Below are positions 24,201-34,939 of a stretch of DNA of 64,000 nucleotides, piece by piece (the first letter of the stretch is position 1; the number at the start of each line of letters is the position of its first letter). The translations under genes and the position numbers were made by a program. Source of the stretch: Siphonodentalium dalli (taxonomy: Eukaryota; Mollusca; Scaphopoda; Gadilida; Siphonodentaliidae); contig CP136063.1 in the NCBI GenBank assembly GCA_032622095.1, positions 177,111,956 through 177,175,955 on the forward strand, given 5' to 3'. A model generated the notes under the pieces. The model worked only from the letters and a program-made list of their open reading frames with translations, was not told the DNA's origin and searched no databases.

Positions 24201-26699
24201 GTCGGCCAAAAAGGTAGAGTTTGCTCCGTTCGCAGTTCGAACCGTAAGAATAATGAAATTCTGCGGTAGCTCTGGATTTCCTTCTAAAAGTTCAATTTTA
24301 TAAGCGAATTCATTTCCACTGGTCAAAAGAGCTTTAGTCTTTGACACATTCAAGAAACATAACCCATCCTCTAGCATTGGTTCTCCATTGTCGGCTGAAC
24401 ACTGTCCAATCAGTCTCAGAAATAACGGATTTGGAATAGACGGTTCGCACCAAATATGGAACACTGCATCACTAGATATAGTTTCCCAGTAATTATCAGA
24501 GTTATGCAAGTGGCGAGGTATTAAGGCTGGTATGATGTACTGGTCGAAATTGATAGCAAAAAGTAAATCAAAACTCTCCAATAAAGCTATTATTTGAATC
24601 TTAGAAAGGCTCCCTTTCCAGCGAGTGTGAGCGACGATGTGATGCAAGAGACCTCTGGAGCAGATACCAGTTTCACTGAGATGTTCATAGTGTCCTATAA
24701 AATCAACGGGCCTTTCTTCAAAATTTGGAATGGTTACTATCTCACTCAGGAGACCGACAAACGCCCGCGGATCGAAAATAACGAACTTTCTCAGTGTCTT
24801 ATCTTTGGAATTGTAAATAATTTCACCACTTCTGTGAAAGAATTCCAGTAATGTCTTGAATTGGGCGATATGTTTTATGTTGCACACATTTTTGGTGCAT
24901 TCTTTGAAAACCCGATCAATACCATCAATAAATTCACCTTTGACCCGTCTACCTTGTACAACGTTGTAAAAGAAAAAATATTTGACTGGGTGCTTCGTGT
25001 TAAGTATATCACACTCGCGTGCTATTTGTAGAAGCTTGTTCCTCAGAAGTCTGTGGTCACGGTCTCGATGGCTCCGAACCTGATTTTCCACAAAGAATAT
25101 TGGATTATTGTTGATATTCCAGACTATTGCATTGTAGAATTGTCTTGGTAAGCTCTCTCGGAATTTCTTCGACATCTCCTTCAAGTCATCAGATGAAAGT
25201 TCTGTGTCATCGCGATGTGTTCCCACAAGAAACATGCGAACTCTTGGGTAAGTGTCATGGACAACAACTGAGCGCAACCAATACATTATTGTGTTGAAAG
25301 TGAGCTCAAAATTTCTCTTCCCTTCAAGCAAGTTAAAAACGATTATGTAAATGTTCTGACCCGTCATGTATACGTGGTGTGCAGAGTGATAGAGTGGATG
25401 GCCCGCGAAATCTCTCACAACCAATTTCAACGTCGGTTTTCTGTTCACAGTGTTCACAACATCCGCAGCTTTGGTTACTGAAGTCTTGGCCCCTAAGATT
25501 GCATTCATGAGTTCTAGAAATAACAAGAACAGAAGGACTGCAAATATATTGAGAACAATATGGTTGGCAGGTTTCCACTCCAGATATCTCGTGAAGGCGA
25601 ATCCAGGAAAGATCCCCACCGCGTGAAACAAGTACCGCCTGATAAATCGGGACTCAATTATTTTCCTCAGAGTTCGGTTGATGTGGGTGTAAACAACTTG
25701 ACCAAAGGCCACAGCAATCAAATGCATATGACCACACATAACGCCAGATACGATTGTGTAAGAATATTCACGAGGCGTTAGCGCCAGCACAACAGCCAGG
25801 GCTGGCGCCTCTACGTAAAATATCATTCTTTCATACTTGACTGTCGCAACTCCAAGAAGTGTAGAGATTATCATTATATGAACGTGTATGTTGTCGAATA
25901 TGGCGTTGGTTGGTTCAAAAGGTGGCGGTGATTGTAGGAAGAACGCAATGGCGATTCCAAGCCCAAAAGACATCCCATGAAGAACACCTCTGATGAGCTC
26001 GTAGACGAAATACCACGCCCCTGCCACAAATAGTCCGAATGATTGACACCTGCCGTCGGAAAATGACCCAAAGTACGTGTACAGTTTCCATCTGTGACAA
26101 ACCTCGTAATGCACCACAAAGTTGAACACGCCCACGATTATCCCGAAGCCATCACGTGGTCCAAATATTAGACCACCGAGAACGAATATGACAGTGAAAA
26201 GGCATACAAGCCAAGGGTACTCCTGTGCGGATGCCAACGTCGACATATATGAATATGGGAAGATTGAAATGTATGCAAGGAGAAGTATCTTGAAGAAAAT
26301 AAACGCCGGCGTGATACGATAGAGAAAGTCACTCCTTCCTTTGCGTAATCTGGTCCGCACATGTTTCCCAAGAATAGTCCAATACTCGTTCTCATTTGCA
26401 TCGTCGACGTCTATCTTCACCCAGGAACTCTTGGGTGCAATCCCCTCGGTTTGGACAAGCTTCTCCTCAATACCCACTGTGCATTGTTCGTCTTCGTTGA
26501 ATTGCTCATTTACGAGCATGCGCAATAGACTTGTTTTCCCTTGTCGCTCTTTTCCAATTATGTTGACAGTTACTCTGTATAATTTGTCAGTGTCATGTTC
26601 CAGAGCCTCCTTGTATGCCTTCTGTCCCTTTGGGCCCTGGATGTATCCCATTCCTGGCGTGAGCCCCGTTCGGTAAATTATTTCGTTTTCCAAAGCCAT
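9097..26699 (-). CDS. ROCO-family protein: Roc GTPase split by a multi-pass membrane block, COR, C-terminal Death domain (4 exons)
   Basis: Predicted 1037-residue protein joined from exons 24090-26699, 14084-14224, 12225-12399 and 9097-9284. The phases are 0, 0 and 1, and each junction has GT/AG. Seen in order: P-loop GKERQGKT (49-56); switch-I Thr74 in TVGIEE; a conserved-looking W-x-K-I segment (~93-113); about 8-10 hydrophobic segments (~131-405); G3 DFAGH (430-434); G4 THRD (494-497); G5-like IFFVEN (~534-539); COR (~575-915); basic linker (~928-937); Death domain (~950-1034). Known: Roc-COR modules are GTP-regulated switches in LRRK2, DAPK1 and MFHAS1, and several family members carry Death domains. 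Inferred: a membrane-anchored GTPase linked to death-domain signalling. There is no kinase, LRR or ankyrin domain. The start ATG follows in-frame TGA and TAA stops, so the N-terminus is well placed. The joining of the small exons to the big one rests on order, strand, phase and domain logic, without transcript evidence. Confidence 0.8.
9337..9464. mobile_element. TA-type palindromic MITE, internally deleted copy
   Basis: CAGTAATGC then a jump to the centre, full right arm, TA on both sides. It lies in ROCO intron 3. Confidence 0.8.
9704..9819. mobile_element. TA-type palindromic MITE, internally deleted copy
   Basis: CAGTAATGG then centre and right arm; TA flanks at 9702-9703 and 9820-9821. 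It lies in ROCO intron 3. Confidence 0.8.
10000..10200. repeat. Left-edge repeat family, inverted fragment
   Basis: aggaccataactacggta, cagaacccaaatttgaatgtcg and taagtcgataaggaccataac. A second fragment is at 11330-11540. Confidence 0.6.
10471..11290 (+). repeat. Tandem array, ~160-bp unit, five copies
   Basis: The landmark ccaaaggatttagtcatgca recurs at 10471, 10632, 10796, 10954 and 11118 (periods 161, 164, 158, 164), with a final partial unit to ~11290. Units contain aagatggctgctggcggcca and catgacaaatttcatgatga. An (ac)n run follows at ~11289-11312. It lies in ROCO intron 3. Confidence 0.85.
12225..12399 (-). CDS. ROCO gene exon 3: basic linker and first half of Death domain
   Basis: 175 bases, acceptor tttcttcAG, donor GGCAG|GTAACA; starts in phase 0 and leaves one base for exon 4. 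It encodes an Arg/Asn-rich linker (QRNRRRN) and then LPANIYGRVCDLL...NWMGLA. This matches the start of Death domains such as that of p75NTR (LPPAKREEVEKLL...WRHLA). Confidence 0.8.
12550..13026. mobile_element. TTAA-flanked MITE, AGGTACTCAA family
   Basis: TTAA then AGGTACTCAACCCGAT, ending inversely GGGTTGAGTACCT then TTAA. The inner arms with gattcgagtcgagg are also inverted. It lies in ROCO intron 2. Confidence 0.8.
13597..13717. mobile_element. TA-type palindromic MITE, internally deleted copy
   Basis: CAGTAATGTCCTAAATAATC, then centre, then right arm ending CATTACTG; TA on both sides. It lies in ROCO intron 2, 15 bases before a hAT-like MITE. Confidence 0.8.
13733..13883. mobile_element. 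hAT-like MITE, single-palindrome form (151 bp)
   Basis: Same TIRs as 4691-4944, single hairpin, perfect 8-bp target duplication GTCAGCTA (13725-13732, 13884-13891). It lies in ROCO intron 2. Confidence 0.9.
14084..14224 (-). CDS. ROCO gene exon 2: end of COR-B
   Basis: 141 bases, 47 codons, phase 0 on both sides. It has acceptor ...caacAG and donor GTG|GTACGT. The encoded pattern FHMLTLADM...FWCRGRKV...VPYG fits the His/Leu, Cys and Val-Pro tail that follows the COR domain in many invertebrate ROCO proteins. It is the weakest of the four exons because it is short and matched by pattern only. Its phase fits both neighbours. Confidence 0.55.
14596..15139. mobile_element. TTAA-flanked MITE, AGGGGTACTGTACGCCA family
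   Basis: TTAA flanks both ends; TIR AGGGGTACTGTACGCCA is matched inversely by TGGCGTACAGTACCCCT. It lies in ROCO intron 1, right beside an AT-rich ~20-bp array. Confidence 0.85.
15136..15335. repeat. ~20-bp palindromic array (agcacaaatatttgtgctta)
   Basis: Successive near-palindromes of gcacaaat/atttgtgc. It starts right at the end of the TTAA element 14596-15139. Confidence 0.75.
15720..16083. mobile_element. TTAA-type MITE, AGGTACTCAA family, fragment
   Basis: Carries the family's gggttcctcgactcgaatca and accacttgattttaga stretches. Its right end, attcggataatgaatctTTAA, is diverged and the left end is lost. Confidence 0.55.
16231..20547. mobile_element. Putative 4.3-kb TTAA-flanked element
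   Basis: TTAA + AGGCCCACTTAATTTTCGA at 16231 and its inverse + TTAA at 20547. A second inverted pair inside (about 16700-16870 and 19830-19990, with ctccggcaggggg and a G/C-run) supports one symmetrical unit. I see no transposase frame in the interior. It could be an internally deleted element or two facing MITEs. It lies in ROCO intron 1. Confidence 0.6.
17320..17640. repeat. Copy of the left-edge repeat family
   Basis: agttgacgtctcgagccgtctgtccg, then gagttatgggccctgttcg and related spacing. Confidence 0.55.
20815..21045. repeat. Copy of the left-edge repeat family
   Basis: ccagatgataactttagta, caaattcgaatttggcttcc and accacagttatggccatttg in the family order; ends cgtattttgccacgccctgtcg as at ~2030. 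Confidence 0.7.
21528..23168. mobile_element. hAT-like non-autonomous element, 1641 bp
   Basis: Imperfect TIRs CAGGGACGTGGC / GCCACGTCTCTG with a perfect 8-bp target duplication CAGACAGT (21520-21527, 23169-23176). The interior contains C-runs, repeated TTGGAAATTTC-like motifs, a two-unit piece of the ~160-bp array (21870-22235) and a ggcccggtgtg palindrome. No transposase frame. It lies in ROCO intron 1. Confidence 0.85.
21870..22235 (+). repeat. Two units of the ~160-bp repeat inside a hAT-like element
   Basis: Same aaggatttagtca and gatggctgctggcggccatg landmarks as 10471-11290. Present in 21528-23168, absent from its relative 36579-37757. Confidence 0.8.
23293..23880 (-). mobile_element. 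LINE (non-LTR retrotransposon) 3' remnant with internal deletion
   Basis: The open frame 23293-23655 encodes the usual C-terminus of jockey/CR1-like reverse transcriptases: SFLPSAIADWNKIP, RLRRHNKIR-type basic stretch, then a Cys/His motif CSCGNPLADVYHFFFMC. Just upstream the sequence reads as FLVYINDLANNIDS, the RT core motif. The few hundred residues normally between them are missing. Low spacing and frame breaks mark it as dead. It lies in intron 1 of the ROCO gene. Confidence 0.75.
24090..26699 (-). CDS. ROCO gene exon 1: Roc GTPase with inserted hydrophobic block, and COR
   Basis: This exon holds 870 codons with no stop. Reading continues only six codons past an AAG|GTATGC donor at 24089 before a stop. 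The protein would otherwise end abruptly inside the Cys-Pro-rich tail of COR-B (CPFPEPHDGSKLK), so the donor is preferred to the read-through stop. The hydrophobic block lies in the same open frame as the GTPase motifs, so it is not an intron. The glutamine of the usual DxxGQ is His434. A likely 5'-UTR acceptor (ttttag) lies about 20 bases upstream of the ATG. Confidence 0.9.
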
Positions 26700-27236
26700 C
26701 CTTTATCAGCCCATGCCTAAAATGGAAGACAAATCCTTCAATTATGAAACAATTGAAATATTCCAATGCTTCTAAATTAATCGAAAGCCGTATAGTATCC
26801 TGTTGCGTTCCGACACTATTTACATATTTCGTTATAAATAATCAGTTCATATAATTAAAACAACTAGACCATGTTTCATTTCTTTCGTAAGTTTATTGAA
26901 ATGAAAGATGGTCTAATTTTAATTGGACTGATAGATAATATGCTATATATATAATTATGTTGAAAAGATTTGAATGACGTTTTGAGACATGCAGCCAGAG
27001 TGCATGCCGCTGAAGCACTGAATGGAATTCGGGCCAAACTGTCGCTGCAGCACTGAAGGAAATTGGGGGCAAACTTTCAAATTTAAGGTCATAATTATTA
27101 CAACTTGATCTGCATATAACCCCCCCCCCCCTACCCGGATTGTTGGTAGTTATGATATCCTTTTAGAACTTTATCAGTCCTTCAATTTTGCCGGTTGTTT
27201 GCAATATGGCTATTTGGGGCTTGCTAGAGTTATCAG
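26700..27236. promoter_or_regulatory. Region upstream of the ROCO gene; promoter not resolved
   Basis: Contains the 5' UTR and a probable upstream acceptor close to the ATG, so the true promoter may be beyond a 5' intron. A C-run at 27121 and paired sequences at 26860-26925 (aaacaactagaccatgtttc / gatggtctaatttt) are the only structures. Confidence 0.3.
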
Positions 27237-30200
27237 TCATTGAATCCAAGAATGCCGCCAGCATTGAATATCTGACCAGCAGTAAATTTCAATTCGCAAC
27301 TACTCAGAAGATTATGAGGTATTACGTCGTGCGATATGTCATTCTATTGATAATTGAGTACTCCTTATATGTATGAATCAATTTCATATATTCAAATGGC
27401 CGCCAAAATGGCAACCGGAAGTGGAAAATATGACGCGTTTTCACTAATATCTTCTATATCAGTTTCTGCTGTTTGGAACTGGTTGCGAATTGTGACTTTG
27501 TTTTGTATTTTTTATATTAACTGATCACTGGGGCAATGAAATAATAAATTCTTTGGGTTCTAGCCCCTTCCGATCCCTCAAAATGTTGATTTTACAGAAT
27601 GCGGTATAAAATTAAAAACAAAAAAATCACAATTGGGATTCTAGTCACATTTCAACAAGGAATGAGCAGAACTGTGTAATGTAAGGGAGGCATATCAGTA
27701 CCCGTGAATATTCCAAGTCATTGGAACCAAAATTGTTATATTGGCTCAAAATGGCCGACAAAGTATGGAAAATTGTAAATATTGCCACAGCGTGTCCTGC
27801 AATCGCTTACAGGTTGTGGTTGGTGAATAGAATTGGATATTCTGCCTTATATCCTAACATGTCTGATTCACATTGGTTAATTGTTAGTATGGTAACCACT
27901 GACATTACCAGACATATTGGATATTACTTCACAAACTTGACATAAATATCGGCAACAATTCACTGAATGCCCTGCAATCGCTTACAAGTTGTGGTTGATG
28001 AATAAAATTGGCTATTCTGCCTTATATTCATTGAAAACTAACATGTCTGATTATCAGTGGTTAATTGTTAGTATTGTAACCACTGATATTACCAGACATA
28101 TTGATTAATTACTCTCACAAACTTTACATAAACATCGGCAACAATTCACTTTTCAGGTTTAGACCATTTTTATAAAAATAATCTGTAACTAACTTTGGTA
28201 TGAAAGGTGTTTATTGTTTTGATCTATTTTAAATGTGTCACACCAAGGCGTTTGTATACCAAATTACTCAAGATGGCTTCAAAATGGCAACCAGCTTGGG
28301 TAAAAAGTTCGTTTTTCACATATATCCAGAACATAATTCTCTGCTGTTCCGAAAAGTTAGCAAATTGTGACTCACTTGGTTACTATGCATGTTAGGTATT
28401 CAACTGATAACTAAGTATTATATCTGGTTGTCCCAGTTCCTTATGGGGCATGGCAAATTAATTTTAAATTTGCAGTATGGAATATTGCCGAAAACCTCTT
28501 TTGGGATTCTGGCCACATTTTTAAAAGGAAATGATCAGAACTTTGAAACGGAACTGAGATGAACCATAATATGTGGCTATTCTGGTTCATTATGATAAAA
28601 AAAAGTGATCAACTTGATACAAGAGGGAGATCAAAATGGCAGCCAGGGAGTTACTGCATGGTCATAGGTGAGGTGAATAGATATACATGGAGTTATGTTA
28701 TGGTCATGAATGGTGTGAATAGATATACAAGGAATTACCATATGCTCATGAGTGGGGTGTCCATTGCGGGATGTATAGTTATACAAGTAGTGGCTGTATG
28801 GTCATGTGTGAGGTGAATATGTTTACAGGGAGTGTATGGTTGTATGGTTATGTGTGGATGTACCGGTATACAATATGTGGCTGTATGGACAATGATGTGG
28901 TGTATGGATAAAACGAGAGTAGCTACATGGTCATCACTGTTTATGTATACATGGAGTGACTGTTTAGTCATGTGTGGGATGTACATGTGTACCTTGGATG
29001 GCTGTATTGTCACAGGTTGGTGTACATATGTGCATGTGTTGTCTGTTCGATCATTGGTGGGGTATATGGATAAACAGGGAGTGGTTGAATGACTATGTGT
29101 AATGTGTATAGGTGTACATGAAATGACAGTACGGTCATGTGTATGGATGTCTGGGTTATAGCTAGGTGGTCGTTGGCGAGCTTGTGGGTATATAGTGAGT
29201 GTCCTTGTGGTAATGGGTGGGGTGTATATTTATATATGTGGATGTATATTGGCATTGGTGGATGCATAGGTATACAGGGAGTAGCTGTATGATCATGTAT
29301 GGAGTGTATGAGTATACAGCGAGTGGCTGAATTGTGGGGTGTATATACTAGTCTGGAACGTAAATTAAATGTTCATTCCTCATAATGTACTATAACAACA
29401 AGAATGTAATATTTAGTTGTCAGTCGATTAACTAACATGTCTAATAACCATGTGGGTCACACTTTACTGCCTTTTCGGAAGCAGAGCATTATGTTCCGGA
29501 TATGTGTGAAAATAAACTTTTTGCCCAATTTAGTTTAAACAGTATTTATTTTTCCCTCTATGGACATTCAGATAAATAATTACAATAGATACAAATTTAG
29601 AAGAAAAATGGGATTGCCCAATTTAGTTGCCAGTTTTGAAGCAATCTTGAGTAATTTGGTCACCAAACACTTTAATGTGACACATTTAAGATAGATCAAT
29701 ACAATACATTAAACACCTTTCATACCAAAGATAGTTACGTTTTACTTGAAAAAATGGTTCAAACCTGAGAAGAGATTTTTGGCCGATATTTATTTCAAGT
29801 TTGTGAGAATAAAATCCAATATTTCTGGTAATGTCTTTGTTACAGTAGTAACAATTAACCAAAGTTCATCAGACATGTTAGTATTCAATGTATACAATGC
29901 AGAATAGTCAATTTTATTCATCAACCACAACCTGTAAGCGATTTCAGGGCGCACTGGACTGGGGCAATATCTACCATTTTCCATATTTTGGCGACCATAT
30001 TGAGCCAAAGTAACAACTTTTGTTCCTATGAGTTGGAATATCCACGGGTAATGGTATGCCTCACTTACATTACACAGTTCTGCTCATTCCTTGTTGAAAT
30101 ATGACTAGAAACCCAATTGTGATTTTTTTTGTGTAAAATGTTATACCGCGTTCTGCAAAATAAAAATTTTAAGGGATCGGAAGGGGCTAGGACCACAAGA

Positions 30201-30492
30201 ATTGATTTAATGATTTAATCTAACAATACACAAATAAGGTCACAATAATCACCAGTTTCAAACAGCAGAAACTGATCTAGAAGATATCAGTGAAAAGCGT
30301 CACATTTTCCACTTCCGGTGACCATTTTGGCGGCCATTTTTGATATATGAAATTTAGTCATACCTATAAATAAGGAGTACTCAATTATCAATATAATTAC
30401 ATACTAATACCCCATAAACTTCCTGAATGATTGCAAATTAAAATTTACCAGGTCAGTTATTCAATTTTGGCGGCCATCTTGGATTCAGTGGC
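27237..30492. repeat. Giant inverted repeat (arms ~1.1-1.2 kb) around a minisatellite
   Basis: Left arm ~27237-28450 and right arm ~29375-30492 are inverted, diverged copies. Examples are atggccgccaaaatggcaac at 27398 against ccattttggcggccattt at 30322, and gcttacaggttgtggttg at 27808 against caaccacaacctgtaagc at 29922. The left arm has a ~166-bp internal duplication (27790-28130) that the right arm lacks. The spacer holds the tandem array 28640-29345. No coding frame. Confidence 0.8.
28640..29345. repeat. Degenerate minisatellite, ~50-60 bp unit
   Basis: Repeated variants of gtgtatggatatacagggag / tggctgtatggtcatgtgtg. The plus strand is strongly G/T rich. It is the centre of the giant inverted repeat. 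Confidence 0.75.
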
Positions 30493-32712
30493 ATCGAAAC
30501 ATGTAAACATTGACTACCGAAATATACATGTGCTCGTGGAATGTTATAGAAAACTGCCCTATGTTCTCGTCGAAAATCATGGAAACATCGGTATTGTTCA
30601 TAGTTTAATTCATAGCATAAGTTCACACACTGTACTTTTTCAGATATATCTTCAAAATAAATAAAAATCATATCATCGGTGTCACTTTAAGAAAAATATT
30701 GATTCAGGCGTCCATGTAACGCTATCGACACAGACACTTATTATATACAGTTCGAATGAAACTGAGTTTGAAAAGATACATATAGTTTTAGTATTAATTT
30801 TGAGAGAAATATTTCCCCTACCCACAATGAGGATTTAGTCGCAAAAAAATCACAGTAGTTTGTTGAAGATCGTTATAAAATGAAAAAGTCCCTACGTCCG
30901 AGTGGCAAACAAGCAGAAAAATGTGTAAAATACATCGTCTATCGAAAACACATAGTCGCCAAAAATCCGCATTGGGGGGGGGGGAGGGGGGTGCATGGGC
31001 CATTGGCAGTTGGGCTCACGGTCTATATGCATATATTAAGACTTGCACTGGCGTCAATCGAGGGCAAGGAGGTTGCATGGATCCCCTGTCATGGATTAAA
31101 TGTCGGAATACTAAAATAGGAATTGATATATGGGCCTTATGTGTCAGTTTCTAAAAGCCATACGTGCATTTGGTGACACAATTTAGAACTATATATATCT
31201 TCGAAGGCTCGAAGCATATTCAGTCTGTTAGAAATAATTCTTATATCTTCACATACAGAAAGGGCATCTGAATTACCGCACGGTTTACACCATGCGGTCT
31301 CTAACTCCAGACGATAATCCGATAACATATTCTGATGAGATTTTATATCGTCGTATTTTAAAAGAGACTGAAAAGGTTAAATTTACAGAGTTATGGCGAC
31401 AGAGATTGGGAAAACCCGGGTGAAAAAAAACCAGGGGGTTTCCCAAATTAAAAATACAACAATGAACGGAATTCGCGATCATCCATCTAAACATGTCGCT
31501 TACCGGTGATAATTTGATTTACACGTGACTACAATACCCTTCACAACACACACATGCAAAGGTGCAACAACAACAATTGTTAAAAGTTCTGAAGCTGCCA
31601 CAAATAGTACAACAAAAGATATATGAGACAGTATATTATACACGTTTGAAAAAAACAAGTGCATTATATTACATCCTGTTCAGCAGGTCCGTGCAGTTAT
31701 GAAGTCGATACACTCATGTATGTCAGTATAATTTCTATTTAATTACTGTGATACTAATCGTACATTATTGTTACATTTTAATACTGTATACTATGTTGTG
31801 TTGTAGTAATATGATCTAATATAGTAACGGAGTGTTGGAAGTAAAATGACCTGCCATGCATAATTATGCTATAGATCCCCTTTAGAACTCCCGCTATAAA
31901 TAGTACTATACTATATCAGACGTGGTTTCGATATTCAATATCCAATTCATCATTATAGGTTGTTATCAAAATAATTTACCTTTATCAGTCGAACATCCGC
32001 GGGATACTTAAATGATCATGGTGGTTGAATTCTTCAGTTGACAGTATAATGTTAACAATCCTATTATCCAACGGAATTAACAGTAACACACCACATCAAC
32101 AGTAATAATTTGTAATGCACGACCATGTCCATTTTACACGCGACATGCACACTCGATAACAAACAAATGTGGTTTATAAAGTTAATGGCTGTTATGGGAG
32201 AAATGACGGCGATGCTGTTTATATCTAACAAGGACTTATAACCAGGACGGATCGACCTGACTCCAATCATGCAAGACGGCTGTCAATCAAGACCAGTTTA
32301 TATCCGGCTTCTGCATGATTGGTCGCCGTTCGCGCTTCTCCTTTATTGGCGCTTGTGTGCATAGCGCATTATGCATATATTGTACAGAACCCGGAAGGCA
32401 TTAAGATTTTCGCAATTAAATAGAAATATTTACATAGCCCGTCTGTGTCACACCAAATCTTGTTCGGTGTTAAGTTATCTTTCCAAAATGCATAGCACTT
32501 TTCTACAGAAATGAAATTATTACACATGTACGTGTTCTGGTAGACAATACACACCTGGTTACAATACACCAAATACAAACAAGAAAACCATAGTCAGAAA
32601 TGGTAACGCCACCAAGATCATATTATTAGCCATAAATATAAATTATAATATAATTATAATATAAAATATTATTCATTAGTTAGCGCTAATATAGGCGCTA
32701 ACTAATGACTTG
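30493..32712. other. No gene seen
   Basis: Low-repeat, AT-rich sequence between the giant inverted repeat and a TTAA element. A G-run sits at 30975. The open frames are short and overlap randomly. Confidence 0.55.
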
Positions 32713-33312
32713 TTAAAGGGGTACTGTACGCCATTTTCAATAAATTCCCGGTGATAACAACGATCTATTATCGATACTATATAGAAATATAAGTAATTTG
32801 AGTCGAAGATGTATTCTGTAAACGCTCAGGTTAATAGGCTATCTTAAAATTTAATAATTTAAAAGTTAATAATTTAATATAAATTGATTTTATGGCTCCA
32901 GCCATAAAATGGCGTCTCTTAAAATTGGAATTTCCGTGTACAAAACGTAATCAAATTATAATTGAGGGATACTGGATTAATAAAACAATTGCACACACGA
33001 TCGTTTGAAACATTATGCTTATACGGGGAGAAAACCCAAGCCACTCATTGACTAGTGACCATACACTAACTTAAATGAGTATATGGGACTGCTAAGCATA
33101 TAATATAATGTTTATTTGATTCATTTGGTTGAAAACTGTACAAAAATTACTCGACAACGACAATTTGTATTTTTGCATTCCGGTAAATTTGCCATCCGTA
33201 ACAATACTTCGTACTCAACAGACTTTCAAAAAATGGAAAAGTTGTTACCTTATTCTCCGACTCGGGGATTATGGAAACCAACAACAACATCTTGGGTACA
33301 GTACCCCTTTAA
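32713..33312. mobile_element. TTAA-flanked MITE, AGGGGTACTGTACGCCA family
   Basis: Same family as 14596-15139 in opposite orientation. Ends AGGGGTACTGTACGCCA and GGGTACAGTACCCCT with TTAA outside. Confidence 0.85.
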
Positions 33313-34939
33313 ATACCATCTAATAAATATTCATCTTATTCACAACTTTAAGGAGTCCTTCTGGCACACGAGAATATTTATCGCCGTTTGATTTGCACCA
33401 AGTGAACTCGGCGCATATATCATTGATAGAACTGACCTTTATTATGATGATCGTGTCGTTATTTGTTTAAGATACGTATCAATTGACTTATATGCACCCG
33501 TTCCCTATTAAAATCTATATATATCGCCCATTTTAGAGGATCTCCGCGAATTCGGGGACTTCCGCAAAGTGATCTCCACAAATCGGGACCTACTGCAAAT
33601 CGTCGCACCCAATGCAATTTGTAAACAAATACGATTGACATGCGTTTTAACGAGGTGAGCTTTAATTAAACGAAAGAAGCATTCTACATAAACTATTTGT
33701 CATGGACTCAGCCAGTGTGCCATATATATGTGTCAACTAAGGTCGCTTTGCGTGGTAAAAGTGAAAGTGGAAAATCCTATTGAAAATGAAAGTAGCCTAC
33801 AATTTTGGGAAATTCCGCGGCAGATTGCAGTGAATCTATACTATTGGAAGTGAATGTACAATTCCTGGAATTCTATCAGATATCCCGACTCTGCTCGTTT
33901 TCGTGATCATAGGTTATATAGGCCCTATATGACCACGAAAACGAGTCGAGTCGCGATACATCCATCGGTACAAACACATTGTGTATACGATACAATTTTG
34001 ACTTGATGACCAGAAAATAAAAGATGGCGGTTAATCCAAGTCTCCAACAGAACAGACATGCGCGCTCCAATTAAAATTACCCATAATTCACTTCACTACA
34101 CAGGGGTTCCCAAAGGGTTATGTATACATTATTTTTAGGCTATCAGAGTATTTATATTTTCAACAACACATTATTACACCGGTGACTTTAAGTTTACAAT
34201 TTCAGCCTGTCCTGACCCTATGGATACGATTTATGATATTTTCAAAAACGTATTATACACCGGTGCCGTTAACTTTACAATTTCAGCATACGTGATTCTA
34301 TTGGTACGATTGAGTAAGGTACAAAAAAAAATATCCAAGAATAAATTTCTCCATTCGACCATGAGTCTATACAGATCTGTACACTAGTGTACACCCACTT
34401 CGTGGCGGTAATTAGTAGAGTGATTTCCCCTGGGGGGTCACAAGCTAGGATGAGCATACACAAAATTCTGGCAGCTGAATGGTCATTGATACATGGATGA
34501 AAATTGCACGAAAAAATGCACAAACGTGTTTCCCGACGAGAAACATCAAATATACATGTATATAGCCACATGGTGAACAGTTACGGCTGTAAAATTGGCG
34601 AATAATTTATGGGAGCGGTTGGTGTTTTTTTCGATGTCATTTCTTTCTCAATTTTAAGGGTAGTGTGACGTTTGTCAAACTGCAGCGAGATCGAGATCGT
34701 TGACAAGTACTTTCGAGTACATTTTCTTGTGTCTAAAAGGGCGTTCTTCAATTTTTTATACTCGTGCAGGGTCAATGCTTTCCTGCGAATACAGGCCAGC
34801 GAGAGTTGTTAACACTGAGGCCTATGCAAATCATTTGGTGTATTGTAACCACCTAGCTGATACCCCCAGCCTCGTCTGGGAACTAAGCCACATCGCTCTA
34901 TTCCAAGATGTCGATAGCATAGTGATTCCATAGTGTTTT
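33313..34939. other. No gene seen
   Basis: Apparently unique. A small inverted pair, tcgttttcgtgatcatag / ccacgaaaacgagtcg, lies at 33895-33942. There is a repeated motif pair around 34150 and 34245 (acaccggtg.c.gttaa.tttacaatttcagc). Confidence 0.55.
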
